Program-made: the position numbers and the translations under genes
The notes under the pieces: generated by a model
Database searches by the model: none
Told to the model about the DNA's origin: nothing
What the model saw: only the letters and a program-made list of their open reading frames with translations
From: Acidimicrobiia bacterium
Lineage (GTDB): Bacteria; Actinomycetota; Acidimicrobiia; Acidimicrobiales; Poriferisodalaceae
NCBI GenBank assembly: GCA_022824805.1
Contig: JAJDZE010000014.1
Coordinates: forward strand, 1-46,056
Direction: 5' to 3'
Length of the DNA: 46,056 nucleotides
In this document: positions 42,917 to 46,056 of the stretch, one piece after another
Layout: every line of letters begins with the position of its first letter
How positions within the stretch are numbered: the first letter of the stretch is position 1

Positions 42917-43744
42917 CTAGTTCTGGGGGCGGCGTTCCCGCAGCAGCACTTCTTGCGCGATCGTCGCGATGTGACGGCCGTCAGGAGCGAACAGGTTGCC
43001 CACGGTCATGCCGCGAGCGCTCGTGAGACCGTGGCAGTCGAACTGGTACAGGTGCCATTCATCGGCGCGCATCGGGCGGTGGAACCACATCGCGTGATCC
43101 AGTGACGCACCCATGAACGACTCTTGGTACCGGTCGCGCGGCACCTGCAGCGGGTGCAGCGAGCGGGCGGCGTTGAACTGGATGGCATCGGAGGTGAACG
43201 CCAGCCCGCAGATGTGCAGCCGGGGATCGTCGTTGATGGGATCGATGATGCGCACCCAGCCCATCGACTGGCCCGCCCCCGGATGGCTCGGCAGCGGGCG
43301 GCGCTCCATGATCCACGGCCAGCGCTCTTCGTCGATGTTGCGGCAGTCCTGCGGGTCGGGCGCGAGGGGGATGCGTGCGGTCTGCACCTCGGCATCCTGC
43401 TCGGCCACGTGGAATGAGCACGACAGGTTCAAGATGGCGCCGCCGCTCTGGCGGGCCACGACGGCCCGGGTGCAGAACGAGCGACCGTTGCGAAGGCGGT
43501 CCACCTCGTAGCGGACCGGCTCGTCGAGCGTGCCGCCGCGGATGAAGTAGGCGTGTACCGAGTGCGGCACGAACGCTTCGTCGACGGTCTGGAACGCTGC
43601 CCACAGGCCCTGCGCGATGACCTGCCCGCCGTAGATGCGACCCCACATGTACTCGGGGCTGACACCCACATAGGTGTCGGGGCCGTGCTGTTCGAGGAAC
43701 ATCACCTCGCCATAGGTGGTCGGCGCCGAGATGCCGCTGGTCAC
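42917..43744 (-). CDS. tesB: Acyl-CoA thioesterase II (TesB family)
   Basis: A 275-residue double-hotdog thioesterase that hydrolyses acyl-CoA. YGGQVIAQGLWAA, SVHAYFIRGG, FCTRAVVARQ and ASLDHAMWFHRP (the catalytic Asp lies in SLDH) define the family. The C-terminus is HIATIAQEVLLRER. The start is GTG at 43744, with AAGGGG 5 nt upstream. That ribosome binding site lies in the third copy of a 32-bp repeat, and the GTG overlaps the stop of a mini-ORF (GTGA). The crotonase gene lies just upstream in the same direction; together they suggest acyl-CoA turnover. Confidence 0.92.
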   Translation of the reverse strand: MTSGISAPTTYGEVMFLEQHGPDTYVGVSPEYMWGRIYGGQVIAQGLWAAFQTVDEAFVPHSVHAYFIRGGTLDEPVRYEVDRLRNGRSFCTRAVVARQSGGAILNLSCSFHVAEQDAEVQTARIPLAPDPQDCRNIDEERWPWIMERRPLPSHPGAGQSMGWVRIIDPINDDPRLHICGLAFTSDAIQFNAARSLHPLQVPRDRYQESFMGASLDHAMWFHRPMRADEWHLYQFDCHGLTSARGMTVGNLFAPDGRHIATIAQEVLLRERRPQN

Positions 43745-43773
43745 AGCAACCCCTTGCGGGATTCGCGCTGCAT
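43741..43773 (-). CDS. Candidate mini-ORF 3 of the tesB leader
   Basis: ATG-started ten-codon frame encoding MQRESRKGLL. Its stop TGA (43743-43741) overlaps the tesB GTG (43744-43742) as GTGA. It resembles a leader peptide coupled to tesB. Most of its differences from mini-ORF 2 are conservative or synonymous, but they also fit hairpin maintenance. Confidence 0.35.
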   Translation of the reverse strand: MQRESRKGLL

Positions 43774-43805
43774 CACGGCATTCCCTTTCGGGAATCGCGC
43801 TGCAT
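43773..43805 (-). CDS. Candidate mini-ORF 2 of the tesB leader
   Basis: ATG-started ten-codon frame encoding MQRDSRKGMP. AAGGGA lies 8 nt before its ATG. Its stop TGA (43775-43773) overlaps the next ATG by one base. The 33-nt frame minus that one-base overlap explains the 32-bp repeat period. Confidence 0.35.
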   Translation of the reverse strand: MQRDSRKGMP

Positions 43806-43840
43806 CACGGCATTCCCTTTCGGGAATCGCGCCAAGGCAC
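43805..43840 (-). CDS. Candidate mini-ORF 1 of the tesB leader
   Basis: GTG-started frame of eleven codons encoding MPWRDSRKGMP, ending in TGA at 43807-43805. The A of that stop is the first base of the next ATG. Its last eight residues equal those of mini-ORF 2. It lies 38 nt after the crotonase stop. No family is recognised; translation is unproven. Confidence 0.3.
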   Translation of the reverse strand: MPWRDSRKGMP

Positions 43841-43878
43841 ATCGCGGTCGATGTCGGGCGTTCCGGTACGGCCGGGCA

Positions 43879-44697
43879 TCAGCTGCGGGTGAAGCTGGGA
43901 GTTCGGCGCTCGTTCATGGCGCTCACGCCTTCGCGCCAGTCGTTGGTGGTGCGCAGGCGATCCTGCTCAGCCTTCTCGTTGTCGGTGGCCGCCTTGATGG
44001 CATCGGCCAGGTGACCCCGCATGGTGTAGCGGATCGACTCGACGGCCAGCGGCGCCGAGCCGGCGATCTCACAGGCGAAGTCGTAGGCGGCCTCGCGCAG
44101 GTCGTCGAGCGCCACCAGCTTGTCGGCCAGCCCCATCTCGACGGCTTCGTCGCCCTTGACGCGCCGACCGGTGTAGAGCAGGTCCAGCGCTTGCTGGTTG
44201 CCGACCAGCAGCGGGAGCGTCACGGTCAGTCCGAAGCCGTGGTGGAACCCGAGCCGGGCGAAGTTGGCGGTGAAGCGGGCCTCGGGGGCTGCGATGCGAA
44301 AGTCCGGGAAGCAGGCCACGCCCAGGCCGCCGCCGACCGCCGCTCCCTGGATGGCGCCGACCACCGGCTTGCGCTTGGAGAACAGATCGAAGGCCGCGTC
44401 GTAGAGGTGGCGGGGGCTGCCGTCGGAGTTGGTCGCGGTGATCTCGCCGCCCCGCCGCCCGTCGGAGCCGAACTGGGCGCCCGCACAGAAGTTCTTGCCC
44501 TCCGAGCACAGCACGCTGGCTCGGCAGCCGTCCTCTTCGTCGAGGTCGCCGAACGCGGCAACCAGCCCGTCGATCAGCTCCAGGTCGAAGAAGTTGTTCG
44601 GCGGCCGGTGAATCTCCACGACCGCCACGTGGTCATCGCTCAGCTTGACCGAGACATCCCCGTAGTCGCCGAATTCGTCAAATGCGCTGTCATCCAT
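43879..44697 (-). CDS. Crotonase-fold (enoyl-CoA hydratase/isomerase-like) protein
   Basis: A 272-residue member of the crotonase superfamily. The oxyanion-hole segments are SEGKNFCAGA and IQGAAVGGGLGVAC. By alignment to rat enoyl-CoA hydratase, both catalytic glutamates are missing: the Glu144 position (GGGCELA) is Gly in GGGLGVA, and the Glu164 position (QPEILLG) is Phe in ANFARLGFHHGFG. It therefore probably does not hydrate enoyl-CoA by the standard route; this subgroup may catalyse another CoA reaction. ATG at 44697 follows a TACGCT box by 6 nt. The tesB leader array and tesB lie downstream. Confidence 0.88.
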   Translation of the reverse strand: MDDSAFDEFGDYGDVSVKLSDDHVAVVEIHRPPNNFFDLELIDGLVAAFGDLDEEDGCRASVLCSEGKNFCAGAQFGSDGRRGGEITATNSDGSPRHLYDAAFDLFSKRKPVVGAIQGAAVGGGLGVACFPDFRIAAPEARFTANFARLGFHHGFGLTVTLPLLVGNQQALDLLYTGRRVKGDEAVEMGLADKLVALDDLREAAYDFACEIAGSAPLAVESIRYTMRGHLADAIKAATDNEKAEQDRLRTTNDWREGVSAMNERRTPSFTRS

Positions 44698-44703
44698 GCG
44701 GCG

Positions 44704-44709
44704 AGCGTA
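44704..44709 (-). promoter_or_regulatory. -10 box TACGCT for the crotonase gene
   Basis: TACGCT on the minus strand ends 6 nt before the ATG at 44697. No Shine-Dalgarno is present, consistent with leaderless translation. It probably drives the crotonase, mini-ORFs and tesB. Confidence 0.5.
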
Positions 44710-44782
44710 GATGCGCCACCCCCACAGCGCTCCCCTCGAGGTGCCCGCGGCTCACCACCGGGCGTGTGATTGAGGGGCGAGG

Positions 44783-45160
44783 TCACTGCCAAGCCAGCAC
44801 CTGCGGAGCATGCGCCGCCGCAGTGCGAAGTGACGTGAAGTCGTCGGTATCGGAGGTGAGGATGTCGTGACCGATGCGCTCTGCCACCACGTAGAGATGC
44901 GCGTCAACGACATCGGCAGTTCCCGATCTGCGAAGGGTCTCGCCCACCTTGGCAACGTCTGCCGGCAAGAAGGGATGCAGCGTCATGAGTCGGAGCGCTC
45001 GTGTGAGTCGGGCTTGCCGGCTGCCATCGCGCCACACCTGCGCCGCAACCGCAGCCGTTGTGTGGAGCGGCTCGGCGAGCCGATCCGCGTTGGCGAGCAG
45101 GGCCTTGCCGGTCTCGGTGCCGCGATCGATCGCGATGAGCACACCGGCGTCGAGGATCAT
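44783..45160 (-). CDS. vapC: PIN-domain ribonuclease toxin (VapC-like)
   Basis: A 125-residue PIN-domain protein, toxin of a type II pair. The acidic residues expected to bind Mg are Asp4 (MILDAGVLI), Asp in TADVVDAH and Asp in ILTSDTDDF. The position usually held by Glu (AEVWRG) is Gln in AAQVWRDGSRQARL, a variant also known in related proteins. ATG overlaps the antitoxin stop by 4 nt (ATGA), so they are coupled. VapC proteins typically cut tRNA or rRNA; the target is unknown. Confidence 0.88.
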   Translation of the reverse strand: MILDAGVLIAIDRGTETGKALLANADRLAEPLHTTAAVAAQVWRDGSRQARLTRALRLMTLHPFLPADVAKVGETLRRSGTADVVDAHLYVVAERIGHDILTSDTDDFTSLRTAAAHAPQVLAWQ

Positions 45161-45390
45161 CGGTTGAAGTAGCGCCGTGACATCTCGGCCACCATCTCTT
45201 CATCGACAGGACCCGACTCGGCTTCCCAGTCACGCAGCAGCGCCCGGAGCTCTTGTCGCTGTCGCTGTTCCTCGGCAAGCCTGCGGATGCCCTGCCTGAT
45301 GACGTTCGACTGGTCGCCGTACTCGGACACCAACTGGGCCAGCAGGCGCCGGTCCTCGTCACTCAGGCGGATCGTGGTCGTCTGGCCCAT
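45157..45390 (-). CDS. vapB: Ribbon-helix-helix antitoxin (VapB/ParD-like)
   Basis: A 77-residue antitoxin. The N-terminal ribbon-helix-helix (QTTTIRLSDEDRRLLAQLV ... SNVIRQGIRRLAEE) binds DNA, and the charged C-terminal part (about 50-77) likely wraps the toxin. ATG at 45390 fits a TACGAT box ending 6 nt upstream. It probably represses its own promoter. Confidence 0.87.
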   Translation of the reverse strand: MGQTTTIRLSDEDRRLLAQLVSEYGDQSNVIRQGIRRLAEEQRQRQELRALLRDWEAESGPVDEEMVAEMSRRYFNR

Positions 45391-45396
45391 ACTCAA

Positions 45397-45412
45397 ATCG
45401 TAATACGTTCGT
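45397..45412 (-). promoter_or_regulatory. vapBC promoter with a palindrome
   Basis: On the minus strand TACGAT (complement of 45397-45402) ends 6 nt before the antitoxin ATG. Just upstream, TACGAACGTA is a near-palindrome (TACG and CGTA arms), a candidate binding site for the antitoxin itself. Confidence 0.45.
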
Positions 45413-45435
45413 AGCACGTCTGCTCCCGACATCCC

Positions 45436-45526
45436 CGCCGACCGGCTGATTGGTCGGCGTCAAGCACCGTCTGCGATCATCGTTCTCCAAGGGCATCCCG
45501 ATCAAGCCGTTTTACCGCGCCCTTGG
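45436..45526. repeat. Two inverted repeats between vapBC and the Calx-beta gene
   Basis: CGCCGACC (45436-45443) with GGTCGGCG (45452-45459) forms an 8-bp stem with 8-nt loop. CCAAGGGC (45487-45494) with GCCCTTGG (45519-45526) is a second, widely spaced pair. No gene is seen in this ~175-nt stretch. They may be terminators or promoter-region sites. Confidence 0.5.
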
Positions 45527-45564
45527 CGCTACCTGCTGTCTCCCATGGCGGGGGCCGACGTTGC

Positions 45565-46056
45565 TCAGTCGTTGTCGGTGATGGTCATGACGCCCTCACC
45601 GTCGGCGATGGCCGCTCCCTGGGGGCTGGACAGGCGCACCCGGAAGACCTCGTCGGCTTCGCGGTAGCTGTCGTCGTTGAGGTACACCGAAGCCGTTTTC
45701 TCGGTCTGGCCGGGGGCGAACGTCAGCGTGCCGTCCATGTACCAGAACTCGCTGCCCGCGATGGCGTAGGGATCGAGGTCGTACGCGTGGTCGGACTCCC
45801 AGCGCACCTTGACCTGGTGGTCTGCTGCTTCGGACAGCGTCACCTTGAACGTGACCCACAGGCCTTCCTCGCCGGACGCGTCCTCTATCGAGACCGTCAC
45901 GCTCGGAGGGGGAGGCGGTGGGTCGTCGTCATCGTTCACCGACACTGTTGCGGCGCCGTCGGTCTGCGACACCGTGTAGCCGGTGCCGCTGGCGACGGTG
46001 ACGGTGACCGAGCCGTTCGGCTCGTCGGTGCTGTCGCCGGACGTCGCCACCGACAG
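45565..46056 (-). CDS. Calx-beta repeat protein, C-terminal fragment (5' end outside window)
   Basis: Open frame of 163 codons to the window edge, ending in TGA at 45567-45565. It holds the end of one repeat (GTGYTVSQTDGAATVSVNDDDD), a six-Pro linker, and one full Calx-beta-like module: VSIEDASGEEG, TFKVTLSEAADHQVKVRW, GTLTFAPGQTEKTASVYLND, DEVFRVRLSSPQGAAIADGEG, ending TITDND. These modules bind calcium and occur in large secreted or adhesive proteins. The chain stops exactly at the module end, with no anchor or sorting domain. The true start lies beyond the window. Confidence 0.8.
   Translation of the reverse strand: MSVATSGDSTDEPNGSVTVTVASGTGYTVSQTDGAATVSVNDDDDPPPPPPSVTVSIEDASGEEGLWVTFKVTLSEAADHQVKVRWESDHAYDLDPYAIAGSEFWYMDGTLTFAPGQTEKTASVYLNDDSYREADEVFRVRLSSPQGAAIADGEGVMTITDND

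Larger units (their letters stand above)
43738..43832 (-). repeat. Three 32-bp units with GNRA-type hairpins upstream of tesB
   Basis: On the minus strand two identical units begin at 43832 and 43800, and a divergent third at 43768 runs into tesB. Each has the stem ATTCCC-GAAA-GGGAAT (43812-43827 and 43780-43795). The third is AATCCC-GCAA-GGGGTT (43748-43763): the T-A pair becomes A-T, another T-A becomes T-G, and GAAA becomes GCAA, so the fold and the GNRA loop are kept. The 3' arm carries AAGGG, a possible ribosome binding site for the next frame. Confidence 0.85.

Noticed and set aside
43738..43832. CRISPR array
   Set aside because: Units are directly adjacent with no unique spacers and no cas genes are present.

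Overview
The window is high-GC, almost wall-to-wall coding DNA. It carries the conserved actinobacterial block clpP-tig / clpX-folC-ndk-mreBCD-mrdA-rodA-(radical SAM)-(DUF2344)-rne-rplU-rpmA-obgE-proB-proA ... nadD-rsfS. This order, the GTG/TTG starts, the many short-leader or leaderless promoters, a class II DAHP synthase and a CadI/ArsI-type protein point to an actinobacterium. A DmdA-like (DMSP demethylase-like) gene and marine-type acyl-CoA genes make a member of the Acidimicrobiia or a relative my best guess (inference; there is no rRNA in the window).

Layout. 1-4179: a methylmalonate-semialdehyde dehydrogenase gene (cut by the window start) diverges from a VOC / short-chain dehydrogenase / DmdA-like operon. 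4216-4391: tRNA-Gly(TCC) followed by a partial, interrupted second copy of itself. 4392-9573: tig and clpP on the minus strand (4-nt overlap) diverge from clpX-folC. 9636-20796: ndk, the elongasome genes mreB, mreC, mreD, PBP2 and rodA, then a TIGR03960-type radical SAM gene, a DUF2344 gene and RNase E/G, mostly overlapping or closely spaced. 20864-25185: ribosomal proteins L21 and L27, Obg GTPase, and the two proline genes. 25298-27645: a MoxR ATPase and VWA protein pair of the CoxD/CoxE type with no CO dehydrogenase genes. 27651-29916 (minus): sigma-70 factor and class II DAHP synthase, preceded by a structured leader. 30165-31180: nadD-rsfS. 31203-37585: a DUF3048 lipoprotein and a small surface-polysaccharide group (galE, GT39-type membrane glycosyltransferase, polyprenyl sugar-phosphate transferase, ExoA-like GT2). 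37658-44697: metabolic genes (CoA transferase, MetY, 2-hydroxyacid dehydrogenase, 2-keto-4-pentenoate hydratase-like, ArsI/CadI-like, TesB, crotonase). 44783-45390: a vapBC-type toxin-antitoxin pair. 45565-end: the C-terminal end of a Calx-beta repeat protein cut by the window end.

How they work together: the central block couples protein quality control (Tig, ClpP, ClpX), cell elongation (MreBCD, PBP2, RodA), RNA processing and ribosome assembly (RNase E/G, L21, L27, Obg, RsfS), and proline, NAD and folate supply. The flanks are accessory carbon, sulfur and acyl-CoA metabolism.

The most unusual thing I found is between the crotonase and tesB (43738-43840, minus strand). A 32-bp unit is repeated three times; each copy forms a hairpin with a GNRA-type loop. 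The divergent copy keeps the pairing by compensatory change. Each copy also encodes a ten- or eleven-residue mini-ORF whose stop overlaps the next start, and the last one runs into the tesB start. Other points worth a look are the tRNA-Gly partial duplicate, an AAAA..TTTT palindrome over the metY -35 box, the four-hairpin leader of the sigma gene, and a hairpin that buries the DUF2344 ribosome binding site.
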